DNA of 64,000 bases from Photobacterium sp. GB-56 (GCF_003026105.1 NZ_PYNW01000016.1:1-64000); one strand, 5' to 3'; shown: positions 1-9,341, numbered from the stretch's first letter. Program-made: numbers and translations. Notes: generated by a model from the sequence alone, not told the origin.

Positions 1-113
1 CGTCCGCCGCTCGTCAGCATTGATAGCAAGCTATCAATCTGTTACCGCTCGACTTGCATGTGTTAGGCCTGCCGCCAGCGTTCAATCTGAGCCATGATCA
101 AACTCTTCAATTA
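1..113 (-). rRNA. rrs: 16S ribosomal RNA, 5' end only
   Basis: The reverse complement begins with the universal 16S start (ATTGAAGAGTTTGATCATGG) and runs through the conserved segment before the V1 loop. V1 is a stem with a GCTTGCTATC-type loop, resembling Photobacterium 16S. Only about 113 bases are present; the gene continues beyond base 1. The mature 5' end is placed by comparison with E. coli and may be off by a few bases. Confidence 0.97.
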
Positions 114-293
114 AAGTTTTTGTGGTCTTTCGACCGGCTCAATGAATACTGTTAAAATACCGCTAACTAGAAGCTAGTTAGGATATTTGAATTGACTGTG
201 CCAAATAACCGAAGTTATTTGTATTGGTCACTAGTATCATTGATAAATCTTTCGACTTAACTTTTCAACGAGTGCCCACACAGATTGCATGGT

Positions 294-310
294 CAAATTG
301 TTAAAGAACG
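294..310 (-). promoter_or_regulatory. rRNA leader boxA antitermination site
   Basis: On the minus strand this reads GTTCTTTAACAATTTG, almost the E. coli rRNA boxA (TGCTCTTTAACAA). It is followed by a TGTGTGGGCACT element typical of enteric and vibrio 16S leaders. It lies about 190 bases after the predicted transcription start. Two perfect hairpins (163-181 and 202-221) sit between it and the 16S gene and may help pre-rRNA processing. boxA recruits NusB-S10 to make the transcript resistant to Rho. Confidence 0.88.
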
Positions 311-501
311 TTGACTCAATACTTAATATTGGTCAGGGATGCGTATTTTACTCAGCCCTTAACTGTAGTCAAGAAGAAATTCTAACTTTAAACTTTCTTA
401 TTAACTACCCTTGGCAAAACCAAAGATTTAATCGTTATTCGATATTAATAATTCAAAAAGTTTGAACTCGATCATTTGTTTGTTCGTGTTCCCTTTCGAT
501 G

Positions 502-536
502 GAGCGGCATTATAGAGACTTCGATCACTCTGACAA
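502..536 (-). promoter_or_regulatory. rRNA operon P1-type promoter
   Basis: On the minus strand a -35 TTGTCA (531-536), a 16-base spacer and a perfect -10 TATAAT (509-514) are followed by the GC-rich discriminator GCCGCTCC. This architecture, near-consensus boxes with a 16-base spacer and GC-rich discriminator, is what makes rRNA promoters sensitive to ppGpp and initiating NTP. A-rich tracts upstream (541-555) could act as an UP element. Confidence 0.87.
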
Positions 537-592
537 GTCTTTTTTGAAAAAAATAATGTATTTGCTCGTTATTTCATCTACTGTGGTTGATA

Positions 593-647
593 CGCTTGTA
601 ATTACAACATTTGATGAACTGATGGTTCACTCGCTAGTAATTACAAC
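593..647. repeat. pair of 16-base near-identical direct repeats upstream of the rRNA promoter
   Basis: CGCTTGTAATTACAAC at 593-608 recurs as CGCTAGTAATTACAAC at 632-647, one mismatch in 16. The first copy contains the 12-base perfect palindrome TTGTAATTACAA (596-607). The pair lies between the rRNA P1 promoter (minus) and the RRM gene (plus), so it could serve either. The 39-base period and palindromic core look like an operator pair. No known regulator site was recognised. Confidence 0.5.
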
Positions 648-735
648 TCAATGAAAGTAATATCATTGTGAGTTCGATGTTAAAAGAAACATTACGCATT
701 CTTCCTTCCATTTTGACGATGTAGTTTAATTAAAT

Positions 736-1206
736 ATGAAATCAAATAATCCAACCATAATAACCGCTCTAGCTATTGCTATTATCGGTGCATTAATTCT
801 TAGCCTTATTCCTACTCTTCATTCTTCTATTAGCTTTGCTTTAGGTGCAATTGCTGTCGGTGCTGCACTTTACTTCATGCAAAAACCTAAAGAAGTGACC
901 CCTGTCGATAATACTGAAACCTCTCAAAGCAGCAAAACCCTTTATGTTGGTAACCTTCCTTATCGCGCTAATGAGACTGATGTTAAAAATCTATTTGCTG
1001 AGCATGGCGATGTTTTTGCTGTACGCCTAATGAAGGATAAACGTACAGGCAAGCGCAGAGGCTTTGGCTTTGTTGTAATGAGTAGCTTAGATGCAGATAG
1101 TGCTATCGAGCAATTAAACAATAAAGAATACGGCCAACGTACGTTAAAAGTACGTGAAGCTAATGAGCCTAAAAACGCAGATACGGATATTGTAGAGACT
1201 GAATAG
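736..1206 (+). CDS. membrane-anchored RRM-domain RNA-binding protein
   Basis: A 156-residue protein with two hydrophobic segments at about residues 7-26 and 32-49, then a polar linker and one RNA recognition motif at about 68-145. The RRM signature sequences are clear: RNP2 LYVGNL at 69-74 and RNP1 RGFGFVVM at 108-115, both with the aromatic residues that stack on RNA bases. Soluble bacterial RRM proteins are known from cyanobacteria and proteobacteria; here the two segments would tether the domain to the inner membrane, RRM on the cytoplasmic side (inferred). No clear Shine-Dalgarno precedes the ATG. The 3' end overlaps the convergent murI gene by 38 bases. RNA targets cannot be told from sequence. 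Confidence 0.88.
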   Translation: MKSNNPTIITALAIAIIGALILSLIPTLHSSISFALGAIAVGAALYFMQKPKEVTPVDNTETSQSSKTLYVGNLPYRANETDVKNLFAEHGDVFAVRLMKDKRTGKRRGFGFVVMSSLDADSAIEQLNNKEYGQRTLKVREANEPKNADTDIVETE

Positions 1207-1981
1207 TACCCAGCTCTATTTGACGTAAACTTTTATTCAGCGCCGCTACACTTTGTGTAGCGGCGCTGCTATATGTAAGGTTATTTATTTTATTATGGGG
1301 TTGTTTTTCTTGTGTAGATAATCCTAACAAGGACGATACGCGTAGCGCTATCGCTTTACCGGAATCCACAACATTCACTTCATTATTAAGAACAGCTTTT
1401 ATTTCTTCTTTAATTAATGGGAAATGTGTACAACCTAAAATAATGCTATCTACTTGCTGTTGCCATGGCGCTAAAATCTCACTGAGTTCATGAAGAGAAA
1501 TAGATTCACCACGTAGCTTTTGCTCAGCCATTTCTACTAATCGGGTTGAACCAATCATTTTAACTTCGCAATCACTAGCAAATTGGTTAATTAACTGATG
1601 CGTATATTCACGCTTAACCGTTGCAGGCGTTGCTAATAAGCCAATGACTTTGGTATTACTTAACTTCGCGGCAGGTTTAATCGCTGGAACAACGCCTACA
1701 ATAGGAATGTTAAGATTTTGGCGCAGGGTCGGTAATACAATTGTACTTGCGGTATTACACGCAATAACAACTAAGTCTGCTTGATATTGCTCAACTAATG
1801 TCGAGACAATATGATTGGTACGCTCAATAAGTATATTATCGGGTAACTCACCATACGGGAAGGCGGCGTTATCGAAGGCATAGATATATTGCACTTGCGG
1901 TAAAAGATCGTAGATTTCTTTATAAACAGATAAACCACCTACACCAGAATCAAAAATAACAATCTTTTTCACTCGTACCAT
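1169..1981 (-). CDS. murI: glutamate racemase
   Basis: Interconverts L- and D-glutamate in the cytoplasm, supplying D-Glu for peptidoglycan. The racemase landmarks are present: DSGVGG at 11-16, catalytic cysteine 75 in ACNTAST and cysteine 184 in GCTHFP. The length (270 residues) is normal. The start is uncertain: ATG at 1981 has only a cramped AGG one base upstream, while GTG at 1972 (VKKIVIF) sits about 10 bases after it. In vibrios and E. coli murI is a common neighbour of btuB, trmA and an rRNA operon, as here. Its last codons overlap the convergent RRM gene, and the 3' coding region contains a perfect 13-base inverted repeat. Confidence 0.95.
   Translation of the reverse strand: MVRVKKIVIFDSGVGGLSVYKEIYDLLPQVQYIYAFDNAAFPYGELPDNILIERTNHIVSTLVEQYQADLVVIACNTASTIVLPTLRQNLNIPIVGVVPAIKPAAKLSNTKVIGLLATPATVKREYTHQLINQFASDCEVKMIGSTRLVEMAEQKLRGESISLHELSEILAPWQQQVDSIILGCTHFPLIKEEIKAVLNNEVNVVDSGKAIALRVSSLLGLSTQEKQPHNKINNLTYSSAATQSVAALNKSLRQIELGTIQSLQYPYLRF
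1238..1268. repeat. 13-bp perfect inverted repeat inside the murI 3' coding region
   Basis: CAGCGCCGCTACA (1238-1250) and its exact reverse complement (1256-1268) flank a 5-base loop. It encodes residues SSAATQSVAAL of MurI, and lies 32 bases after the stop of the convergent RRM gene. It is GC-rich in an AT-rich neighbourhood, as a terminator stem would be, but has no T-run on either strand. It may stop or stabilise the RRM transcript from within murI. Confidence 0.6.
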
Positions 1982-2178
1982 ACCTAATAAACATTACTCA
2001 CCTTATGATACTGCGATCTTCAGTTCTCGCAAACAGCCCAGTTAGCTAACTGATACCGCTGATAATAAAATCGTTCAGTTCTCTCTATATTTTCCATGTA
2101 ATATCTAGAGATCGTTGGAAAAACTGATCATCAACCACAAAGGTTAGTACTGAATCTTCCCGTTATGTACAAGCTTTA

Positions 2179-2206
2179 TTAAAAAGGCCGCTATATTAGC
2201 GGCCTT
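2179..2206 (-). terminator. terminator of btuB
   Basis: Stem AAGGCCGCTA / TAGCGGCCTT with a 3-base loop; on the minus strand it is followed by a run of T. It lies 17 bases after the btuB stop. Confidence 0.85.
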
Positions 2207-2222
2207 AATCTTGCGTTTTCGA

Positions 2223-4082
2223 TTAGAATTGGTAGTTAATACTGGTGTAATAAGTACGGCCAGGCATTTGATAACCACCAGCAGTCTCATAATCTTCATT
2301 TAGAAGGTTCGCTACTCGCCCTTTTAAGGCAAGTTTTGGCTGTAGCCAATATGTTAATGCCAGATCCCAAGTATCATAAGCCGGTAACTCACCCGTTGGA
2401 CCATATTGATCTGGACGTTTGCCATGGTATTGATACGTTAGTGCGCTATCGAGATCACCAACACTTGCTGTACCTACCCACTTAAACGAGAATTTCTCGC
2501 GGCGATCTAAACGCTGCCCTTGGCTATTACGGGGATCTTTAAAGTCAAAGTTGAGCTGGTGAGATAAAAAGCCCGTATCAAAGTCTGCTTCAACTTCAAT
2601 ACCTTTGATTTTGCTTTTTCCTGATTCGTTATAATACTTCCAAGACGTGTTATTAAAACCAATAAGGTTATCAATCTCCATGCGATAACCTGTAACAGCT
2701 AAATCAATCACGTTGTAGTTAGCTTCAATAGCCACTTCCGCATTTTTTGATTTCTCAGGGTTTAATGTTTCAGTGCCGTAAAATGGTGAATATAGTTGGA
2801 ATAAATTCGGCGCTTTGAATGCACTGCCGTAAGATGTACGTAGTTGCACTTCATCAGTGATATACCAACCACCAGCCACGTTATAAGTAAACTGAGAACC
2901 ATACTGCTGGTTATCGTCTAAACGTAAGCTAGACTCTAATGAAAAATCATTAACATTCACTAAACCAATACCATAAATACCCGTATTGTTTCTGCTAACG
3001 GCATCTGAAGATAGCTTGTCTTGCCATGACTCTTTACGCCAATCAACACCACCGACTAATTGTAGATTGTCGTTAACGGTAAAATGGTTATTCCACTGTA
3101 GATTGCGTTGAGTGAATTTCTCATCCTGACTGGCAACAACAGGCGTCGTGGTCGCCGCTTTATTGTAATCGTAATTCGTTTGATGTTGGTAATCTGCAAT
3201 TAACTTAGATTGGTAACGCCCTAAATCTAAATCCAATCCTGCGCTATAGTCAAATAACTCAGGCTCTGACTGCATATATTGATGTACTGGTTCACCAGAA
3301 AAGAAATCAACGAATGAGCTGTCATACTGGTACTGATTTTTATACCAACGTGTAGAGACAAACCCTTTTAAGGTATCGCTAAAACGTTGATGATAAGCAA
3401 TCATGGCATTACGACTAGCAAAGCCATGTTTATCACCATCATTTAATCCAGGCTGTGGCTTAACGTTATAGCCTTCATCATCTTCATAACCTACAGCAAG
3501 TTGCAGCAAACCATTTTCACCAACTTTATACGCGCCTGATGCACTCGCCTCTTGATAGTTATGACTACCAATACCTACATTCAGCTTCGTTTTTGATGGT
3601 GAATCAACATCAGCCAATGTAATGATATTGATTACACCACCAATCGCTTCTGAACCATAGATTGCAGCACGAGCGCCGCGAGTAAATTCAATGCGCTCAA
3701 CTTGAGTCAAAGGAACTTGGTTAAAATCAACCGCACCTTTTGCTGCTCGTGCCATACGAATACCATCAACGAGAACGAGTACCTGATCGGAATTAGTACC
3801 ACGTACCATAATACTGGCTAGCTGGCCGCGCCCACCATTTTGCGTCACCTGCACACCCGGTAATAAACTAATCACTTCTGTGAGTGTTTTGGCTTGTATC
3901 TTATCGATATCTTGGCGGGTCACGACATTAAATGGCGCAAGTACTGAAGTCACAGGTTGTTCAAAACGGTTGGCAGTGACGACCATCACATCATCGGTTT
4001 GGGTGTTATCTTCTGCTGCTATTATAGAAAAAGAAGGGAAATACACCGACGTGACCGCCAGCGCTAAAAGTGTTTTTTTCAT
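2223..4082 (-). CDS. btuB: TonB-dependent vitamin B12 outer-membrane receptor
   Basis: A 619-residue outer-membrane beta-barrel that takes up cobalamin using TonB energy. An N-terminal signal peptide (about residues 1-22, ending near IIAAEDN) is followed by a TonB box (DDVMVVTA, about 30-37), a plug domain with the conserved VLVLVDGIR segment, and a barrel ending in the typical C-terminal aromatic signal YQF. Assignment to BtuB rather than another TonB receptor rests on overall resemblance and on the cobalamin riboswitch immediately upstream. A purine-rich AGGATCC precedes the ATG. It is monocistronic between the riboswitch and its own terminator. Confidence 0.94.
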   Translation of the reverse strand: MKKTLLALAVTSVYFPSFSIIAAEDNTQTDDVMVVTANRFEQPVTSVLAPFNVVTRQDIDKIQAKTLTEVISLLPGVQVTQNGGRGQLASIMVRGTNSDQVLVLVDGIRMARAAKGAVDFNQVPLTQVERIEFTRGARAAIYGSEAIGGVINIITLADVDSPSKTKLNVGIGSHNYQEASASGAYKVGENGLLQLAVGYEDDEGYNVKPQPGLNDGDKHGFASRNAMIAYHQRFSDTLKGFVSTRWYKNQYQYDSSFVDFFSGEPVHQYMQSEPELFDYSAGLDLDLGRYQSKLIADYQHQTNYDYNKAATTTPVVASQDEKFTQRNLQWNNHFTVNDNLQLVGGVDWRKESWQDKLSSDAVSRNNTGIYGIGLVNVNDFSLESSLRLDDNQQYGSQFTYNVAGGWYITDEVQLRTSYGSAFKAPNLFQLYSPFYGTETLNPEKSKNAEVAIEANYNVIDLAVTGYRMEIDNLIGFNNTSWKYYNESGKSKIKGIEVEADFDTGFLSHQLNFDFKDPRNSQGQRLDRREKFSFKWVGTASVGDLDSALTYQYHGKRPDQYGPTGELPAYDTWDLALTYWLQPKLALKGRVANLLNEDYETAGGYQMPGRTYYTSINYQF

Positions 4083-4119
4083 TTGAGGATCCTAAGTCGC
4101 GTATATAACAAAGCAAAAG

Positions 4120-4345
4120 TGCTTTACCGCTGGTTGGTATTCGGACTTAAGAGCATGACCTGAAGAAGGTCGCCTAGGCATCAACTTCCCATCTCAACAA
4201 TACATCATTCCATATCTATTGATTAATCATATTGTTAAAACAGTGTTTGGAATACATCCGTGTGCGTTCGTTCTCTATTACCGCTGCGCGTCAGTTACGG
4301 ATTTTCACCGTATTCCCGTACCATCCCATGGTTAACCAGCGCAGT
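4120..4345 (-). promoter_or_regulatory. cobalamin (B12) riboswitch in the btuB leader
   Basis: On the minus strand the conserved core GGGAATACGGTGAAAATCC (about 4296-4321) is followed by the CTGACGCGCAGCGGTAA segment, and near the 3' end by the B12-box region with GTCCGAATACCAACC (about 4131-4146). These elements are in the order known for adenosylcobalamin riboswitches. It would shut btuB translation or transcription when cobalamin is plentiful. Outer boundaries are approximate. Confidence 0.93.
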
Positions 4346-4503
4346 GCAGATGCTAGTGATGTATCGCTTTTATGTCTAGTTTTGTTTGCTATTAGTTATA
4401 AATAAATTACGCAATAAAAGACTTTTTCTCGGCGTAACACTGGACATCACTGTGCAATGCAATAAAATCTGCGCTCTTATTTTGAGCAGTCGAGGCATAC
4501 ACT

Positions 4504-5610
4504 ATGACATCCACCATCCTTAACACCGCTGATTATCAGCAACAGTTGGATGAAAAGGCAGAGCGTATTCAAAACATTTGTGCTGATTTTGATACCCCTG
4601 AACTCGAGGTGTTTGCCTCTCCTGCAGAGCATTACCGCATGCGTGCAGAATTCCGTGTTTGGCATGAGGGTGAAGATCTTTTCTATATCATGTTTAACCA
4701 AGAAACACGTGAAAAATACCGCGTTGATCAATTTCCTGCGGCAAGCCGTCTGATCAATGATTTGATGCCGATGCTGGTTGATGCGATCAAACCCATTAAA
4801 GCGCTACGTCATAAATTATTCCAAGTCGATTTCTTATCAACCCTTAGTGGGGAAATCCTTGTTTCTATGCTTTACCACCGCCAACTTGATGATGAGTGGA
4901 CAGCAGAAGCTAAGCAGCTAAAACAGCGCCTAAATGATGAAGGTTTTAAGCTAAATCTTATCGGCCGTGCTCGTAAGATGAAAATCGTACTGGATCAAGA
5001 CTATGTTATCGAACAATTAAAAGTGCACGATCGCACCCTAACCTACAAGCAAGTTGAAAACAGCTTTACCCAACCGAATGGTGAAGTTGCACAAAAGATG
5101 CTTGAATGGGCTGTTGACTGCACTCAAGACAGCGAGGGTGATTTGCTTGAACTTTACTGTGGTAACGGTAACTTTTCACTGGCACTAGCACAAAACTTCG
5201 AACGCGTATTAGCAACAGAATTAGCAAAACCATCTGTAGATTCTGCGCAATACAACATTGCGGTTAATAACATTAATAACGTACAAATCATTCGCATGTC
5301 TGCAGAAGATTTTACTGATGCAATGGAAGGTAAGCGTGAGTTCCGCCGCTTAAAAGATCAAAATGTGGATCTTCAAAGCTACAACTGCAATACGATCTTT
5401 GTCGATCCTCCACGATCGGGGATGGATGAGGGAACCTGCCGTATGGTGCAAGGTTATGAGCGTATCATGTATATCTCTTGTAACCCTGAAACACTCAAAG
5501 AGAATTTAGACATCCTGTGTGAAACACACAAAATCACACGTTTTGCCTTATTTGATCAATTCCCATATACCCATCATATGGAAGCTGGTGTATTACTTGA
5601 ACGTAAATAA
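4504..5610 (+). CDS. trmA: tRNA (uracil-5-)-methyltransferase
   Basis: Makes ribothymidine at U54 in the T-loop of tRNA (and tmRNA) using S-adenosylmethionine. The 368-residue length matches E. coli TrmA. The SAM-binding segment [13 protein letters not shown] lies near 217-229, the DPPRSGMD motif near 300, the nucleophilic cysteine 326 in YISCNPETL, and the general-base glutamate 360 in HMEAG. There is no iron-sulfur cysteine cluster, which separates it from RlmC/RlmD. It is divergent from btuB and ends at a strong bidirectional terminator. Confidence 0.97.
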   Translation: MTSTILNTADYQQQLDEKAERIQNICADFDTPELEVFASPAEHYRMRAEFRVWHEGEDLFYIMFNQETREKYRVDQFPAASRLINDLMPMLVDAIKPIKALRHKLFQVDFLSTLSGEILVSMLYHRQLDDEWTAEAKQLKQRLNDEGFKLNLIGRARKMKIVLDQDYVIEQLKVHDRTLTYKQVENSFTQPNGEVAQKMLEWAVDCTQDSEGDLLELYCGNGNFSLALAQNFERVLATELAKPSVDSAQYNIAVNNINNVQIIRMSAEDFTDAMEGKREFRRLKDQNVDLQSYNCNTIFVDPPRSGMDEGTCRMVQGYERIMYISCNPETLKENLDILCETHKITRFALFDQFPYTHHMEAGVLLERK

Positions 5611-5631
5611 TATTACCAAGTAGCCCGTAAT

Positions 5632-5658
5632 AAAAAAGGCGCTGAAGGCGCCTTTTTT
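5632..5658. terminator. bidirectional terminator between trmA and yijD
   Basis: GGCGC / GCGCC stem with a TGAAG loop, flanked by A-run and T-run on the two sides, so it can serve trmA (plus) and the fabR-yijD operon (minus). Confidence 0.9.
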
Positions 5659-5677
5659 ATTCTTGATCTTAATGAAA

Positions 5678-6070
5678 TTATTTCGATTCAACTTCTGGCT
5701 TGGCTTTTTTATTCATTATACCCATTTTGTAGCTCACCCAGAATAGCAGCGCTAGTGCAATCATTAATGGTAAGAAGTTCGAGCCCATTTCTGGAATTGC
5801 TGCACGAAGACATGCAGAGTAACCAAATGCGCCGACAAAAAAGCATGCCGTTGCAATCGCAGGCGTACCTTCTGTCATTGGCTTACGTAGGTATTCTTGG
5901 TACAGGCAGTACACCGCCAATACAAATGCAAGCACAGGGAAAATAGAGAATGCCACGCTGCTTGACGTTAGTACTGCTAATGTTGCGTTACCGCATACAC
6001 CCGCTAGTAATGATAGAACTAGAGTTTTACGTTCTGCTTTAACTTGTTGCTTGTCCATATCCTTCACCAC
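5678..6070 (-). CDS. yijD: YijD family inner-membrane protein (DUF1422)
   Basis: About 126-130 residues with four hydrophobic segments (roughly 14-34, 38-58, 70-90, 96-115), a short cytoplasmic start and a lysine-rich tail (NKKAKPEVESK). This is the membrane protein that follows fabR in enterobacteria and vibrios; its molecular function is unknown. The start is ambiguous: GTG at 6070 has no clear ribosome binding site, whereas ATG at 6058 (MDKQQ) follows AAGGA with a spacing of only one base. It begins 16 bases after fabR and is probably co-transcribed with it. Confidence 0.85.
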   Translation of the reverse strand: MVKDMDKQQVKAERKTLVLSLLAGVCGNATLAVLTSSSVAFSIFPVLAFVLAVYCLYQEYLRKPMTEGTPAIATACFFVGAFGYSACLRAAIPEMGSNFLPLMIALALLFWVSYKMGIMNKKAKPEVESK

Positions 6071-6085
6071 AAAATCGAAATAAGG

Positions 6086-6718
6086 TTATAGTTTTTGCCT
6101 GAGCTCTCGACGCTCACGCTCTTTTCGGTACCAATAAGCACCCTTTGCAATCATTCTTAATTGCATAATCAATCTTTCTGCATGCTCAGCACGAGCATGG
6201 CTATCCAGATCTAACGCTTCCGCTCCTGAACTAAAGACTAAAGTAACAGACGCCTCTGCTTGGGTATACGCTTCTTCGTGCGCCACCCCAGTTTTGGCCT
6301 CAAGATACTCACTTAGTTCAGCAACAAAGTGTTGTATTTCACGGACAACAGCAGCACGAAATGCTGTTGATGTGCCTGAACGTTCACGTAATAGTAGACG
6401 AAAGACATTAGGACTACTTTCGATAAACTCCATAAACGTCTCAACCGAGGTGCGGATCACACTCCCTTCGGTCGCAATACGTTGACGAGCTTGCCGCATT
6501 AGCTGACGAAGGATCAATCCACCTTCATCCACCATAGTTAAACCTAATTCGTCCATATCTTTAAAATGACGATAAAACGATGTTGGGGCAATCCCAGCTT
6601 CACGAGCAACTTCTCGTAAACTTAAATTAGAAAAACTTCTGTCTGCACTTAACTGGCTAAACGCAGCATCGATAAGCGAGCGACGGGTTTTTTCTTTCTG
6701 TTGAGCCCTGATCCCCAT
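6086..6718 (-). CDS. fabR: TetR-family regulator of unsaturated fatty acid synthesis
   Basis: About 210 residues with a TetR helix-turn-helix near residues 28-50 ([20 protein letters not shown]). It is closely similar to E. coli FabR along the whole N-terminal half ([14 protein letters not shown], then RERSGTS.AFRAAV). FabR represses fabA/fabB-type genes in response to the saturated/unsaturated acyl-CoA or acyl-ACP ratio. The ATG at 6718 was chosen because family members begin MGxRAQQ; the frame is open 20 codons further upstream and an ATG two codons upstream (6724) is also possible. It forms an operon with yijD and is divergent from sthA, exactly as in E. coli. Confidence 0.95.
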   Translation of the reverse strand: MGIRAQQKEKTRRSLIDAAFSQLSADRSFSNLSLREVAREAGIAPTSFYRHFKDMDELGLTMVDEGGLILRQLMRQARQRIATEGSVIRTSVETFMEFIESSPNVFRLLLRERSGTSTAFRAAVVREIQHFVAELSEYLEAKTGVAHEEAYTQAEASVTLVFSSGAEALDLDSHARAEHAERLIMQLRMIAKGAYWYRKERERRELRQKL

Positions 6719-7023
6719 GGACATCTGCTTCTCTATAGTTTTCTGACCATAATACGCAACTAAATGAAGATAAACCATCGCGTAAGAATAGTCCTATACT
6801 ACTGGCTCAACCGCCTTCACGCAAAGCCAGATTAACATCATTTATTCACACACTTCACAATCTACCACCTCACCGTTTAGGGTAATTATTCGCATTTATT
6901 CTTCCAACTCAGCGATAGAGCGTGATCCCTCGCCAGCTCTGACCATCTATTGATTCTCCTATTGATTACAAATCGTTACACTTACGATGCAAAAATGTTA
7001 CCAATACAGATAGGAATAATGTG

Positions 7024-8439
7024 ATGACGGATACGCAGTGCAGTAATAACAGTCATTTTGATGTGATTATTATTGGTAGTGGCCCTGGCGGTGAAGGTGC
7101 TGCTATGGGATTAACTAAAGCCGGTTTCAACGTTGCGATTATTGAACGCGAAGACAGTGTTGGTGGGGGCTGTACGCACTGGGGAACGATTCCATCGAAG
7201 GCTCTGCGTCATGCTGTTAGTCGTATTATTGAATTTAATCAAAACCCGCTTTATTGCAAAAACAACTCAACACTTCACAGCACCTTTAGCCAAATCCTCG
7301 GTCATGCTGAAGTCGTTGTAAATAAGCAAACACGGATGCGCCAGGGGTTTTATGACCGTAACCAATGCCAAATTATTCATGGTGAGGCACGCTTTATTGC
7401 CAGTCACAATGTTGAAGTAAAAAGCAATGATGGCAGCCTTGAGCGCTACAGTGCTGATAAATTTATTATTGCAACAGGCTCTCGTCCTTACCATCCTGAC
7501 GGTGTCGATTTTGATCACCCCCGCGTGTATGACAGTGATTCAATTTTACGTTTAGAGCACGATCCTCGCCATATTATTATTTACGGCGCAGGTGTGATTG
7601 GTTGTGAATACGCGTCTATTTTCCGTGGCCTTGGCGTTAAAGTTGACTTAATTAACACCCGTCAACGCTTACTGGAATTTCTTGATAATGAAATATCAGA
7701 CTCCCTGTCTTATCACCTCTGGAACAACGGGGTGATGATACGTAATGATGAGATATTTGAAGAGATTGAAGGGACTGATGACGGGGTGATCCTACATCTA
7801 CAATCTGGCAAGAAAATGCGTGCAGATTGTATTTTATATGCCAATGGCCGTACTGGTAATACCGATAAACTCGCGCTCGAACATGTTGGCTTAACCCCTG
7901 ACTCTCGTGGACAGCTCAAGGTTAACCGCAGTTATCAAACCGAAGTCGATCATGTTTATGCGGTGGGGGATGTAATTGGTTATCCAAGCCTTGCTAGTGC
8001 AGCCTATGACCAAGGTCGATTTGCAGCACAAGCGATCAGTAAAGGACAAGCTCAAGGTCAGCTAATTGATCATATTCCAACGGGTATTTACACCATTCCT
8101 GAGATCAGCTCGGTAGGTAAGACAGAGCAGCAACTAACCGCAGAGAAAGTGCCATATGAAGTGGGACGTTCCCAATTTAAGCATCTTGCTCGTGCGCAAA
8201 TTGCTGGCACAGAAGTGGGAAGCTTAAAGATTTTATTCCATCGAGAAACCAAAGAGATCTTAGGTATTCATTGTTTTGGTGAGCGCGCTGCAGAAATTAT
8301 TCACATCGGACAGGCGATCATGGAACAAAAAGGTGAAGGTAATACGATAGATTATTTCGTCAATACCACCTTTAACTACCCGACAATGGCAGAAGCCTAT
8401 CGAGTGGCAGCACTCAATGGCCTAAACCGTTTATTCTAA
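7024..8439 (+). CDS. sthA: soluble pyridine nucleotide transhydrogenase
   Basis: A FAD flavoprotein that moves reducing equivalents between NADPH and NAD+ in the cytosol. The dinucleotide fold [10 protein letters not shown] (near 17) and a second NAD-binding fold ([13 protein letters not shown], near 192) frame the SthA signature [15 protein letters not shown]. There the second redox cysteine of the disulfide reductase family is replaced by threonine, as is normal for SthA. The C-terminal dimerisation domain is complete. ATG at 7024 sits 8 bases after AGGA; the preceding GTG at 7021 (spacing 5) is an alternative. The gene is divergent from fabR and ends at a good terminator. Confidence 0.97.
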   Translation: MTDTQCSNNSHFDVIIIGSGPGGEGAAMGLTKAGFNVAIIEREDSVGGGCTHWGTIPSKALRHAVSRIIEFNQNPLYCKNNSTLHSTFSQILGHAEVVVNKQTRMRQGFYDRNQCQIIHGEARFIASHNVEVKSNDGSLERYSADKFIIATGSRPYHPDGVDFDHPRVYDSDSILRLEHDPRHIIIYGAGVIGCEYASIFRGLGVKVDLINTRQRLLEFLDNEISDSLSYHLWNNGVMIRNDEIFEEIEGTDDGVILHLQSGKKMRADCILYANGRTGNTDKLALEHVGLTPDSRGQLKVNRSYQTEVDHVYAVGDVIGYPSLASAAYDQGRFAAQAISKGQAQGQLIDHIPTGIYTIPEISSVGKTEQQLTAEKVPYEVGRSQFKHLARAQIAGTEVGSLKILFHRETKEILGIHCFGERAAEIIHIGQAIMEQKGEGNTIDYFVNTTFNYPTMAEAYRVAALNGLNRLF

Positions 8440-8465
8440 CCCTATAGCCAAAACTATTAGCCAAT

Positions 8466-8495
8466 AAAAAACGGAGCTTATCTGCTCCGTTTTTA
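8466..8495. terminator. bidirectional terminator between sthA and cysQ
   Basis: AAAAACGGAGC / GCTCCGTTTTT stem with a 6-base loop and T-runs on both strands; it serves the convergent sthA and nudE-cysQ transcripts. Confidence 0.9.
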
Positions 8496-8504
8496 TCCTG
8501 CATC

Positions 8505-9338
8505 CTAATCGACATTCATCATCCGATCATCCGGCTCTAAGATATCAGCCCAAGGCAAGCCTTCATCACCTAAGGTAATAAAATTTGGATTCTCTAATGT
8601 ATTACGCTCGTTATAAGACAGCGGTGTCAAATGGGTATTAAGAATACGACCGCCCGCCTCTTCTACAATACACTGGGTTGCTGCGGTATCCCACTCACCT
8701 GTCGGTCCCAAGCGTAAATAACAATCTACCGCACCTTCTGCCACCAAACATGATTTTAATGCTGCAGATCCTAATGGGACGAGTTCATAGTTGTAGCTTG
8801 GATCTAATCGCGATGTGATAGAACTGATTTCTTGGCGACGGCTAATGGCCACAACAATAGACTTCGTATTCTCTTCATGATGATGAGTTGCAATTTTGAC
8901 ACTTTCACCTTCAGCGGTAATCTTATGCGCGCCTTTCCCTGCATAGGCATAATATGACACCCCAGATACGGGCGCATAAACCACTCCCATGATCGGACGG
9001 TTATCTTCAACTAACGCAATGATTGTCGCAAAATCACCGCTACCAGCGATAAATTCTTGCGTACCATCTAATGGATCAACTAACCAATAACGTTTCCACT
9101 GGCTCCGCTCTGTTAATGGTACGCTAGCATCTTCTTCAGATAACACGGGGATATCAGGCGTTAATTGAGTCAATCGCTCCATCACTAACTTATGAGCCGC
9201 AAGATCAGCACTTGTCACTGGCGTATTATCATCTTTGATCTGTTTCTCAAACTGACCACGTTGATAAATATCTAAAATCAATTGACCTGATGCTCGAGCG
9301 ATCTCAACCACATCAGGCAGTAAATGCGAATAGGCCAT
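8505..9338 (-). CDS. cysQ: 3'(2'),5'-bisphosphate nucleotidase
   Basis: Hydrolyses 3'-phosphoadenosine 5'-phosphate (PAP) to AMP, clearing the by-product of sulfate assimilation. The 277-residue protein belongs to the inositol-monophosphatase fold: EEDASVP near residue 69 and WLVDPLDGTQEF near 87-98 give the metal-binding acidic residues, with a late GEWDTAATQ motif as the third metal site. A strong AAAGGAG precedes the ATG. It begins three bases after nudE, so the two are co-transcribed; the nudE-cysQ pair is standard in gamma-proteobacteria. Confidence 0.96.
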   Translation of the reverse strand: MAYSHLLPDVVEIARASGQLILDIYQRGQFEKQIKDDNTPVTSADLAAHKLVMERLTQLTPDIPVLSEEDASVPLTERSQWKRYWLVDPLDGTQEFIAGSGDFATIIALVEDNRPIMGVVYAPVSGVSYYAYAGKGAHKITAEGESVKIATHHHEENTKSIVVAISRRQEISSITSRLDPSYNYELVPLGSAALKSCLVAEGAVDCYLRLGPTGEWDTAATQCIVEEAGGRILNTHLTPLSYNERNTLENPNFITLGDEGLPWADILEPDDRMMNVD

Positions 9339-9341
9339 TGG

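Noticed and set aside
7160..7215. Broken redox disulfide in SthA
   Set aside because: The second cysteine is normally missing in soluble transhydrogenases (CTHxGTIPSK), so this is not damage.
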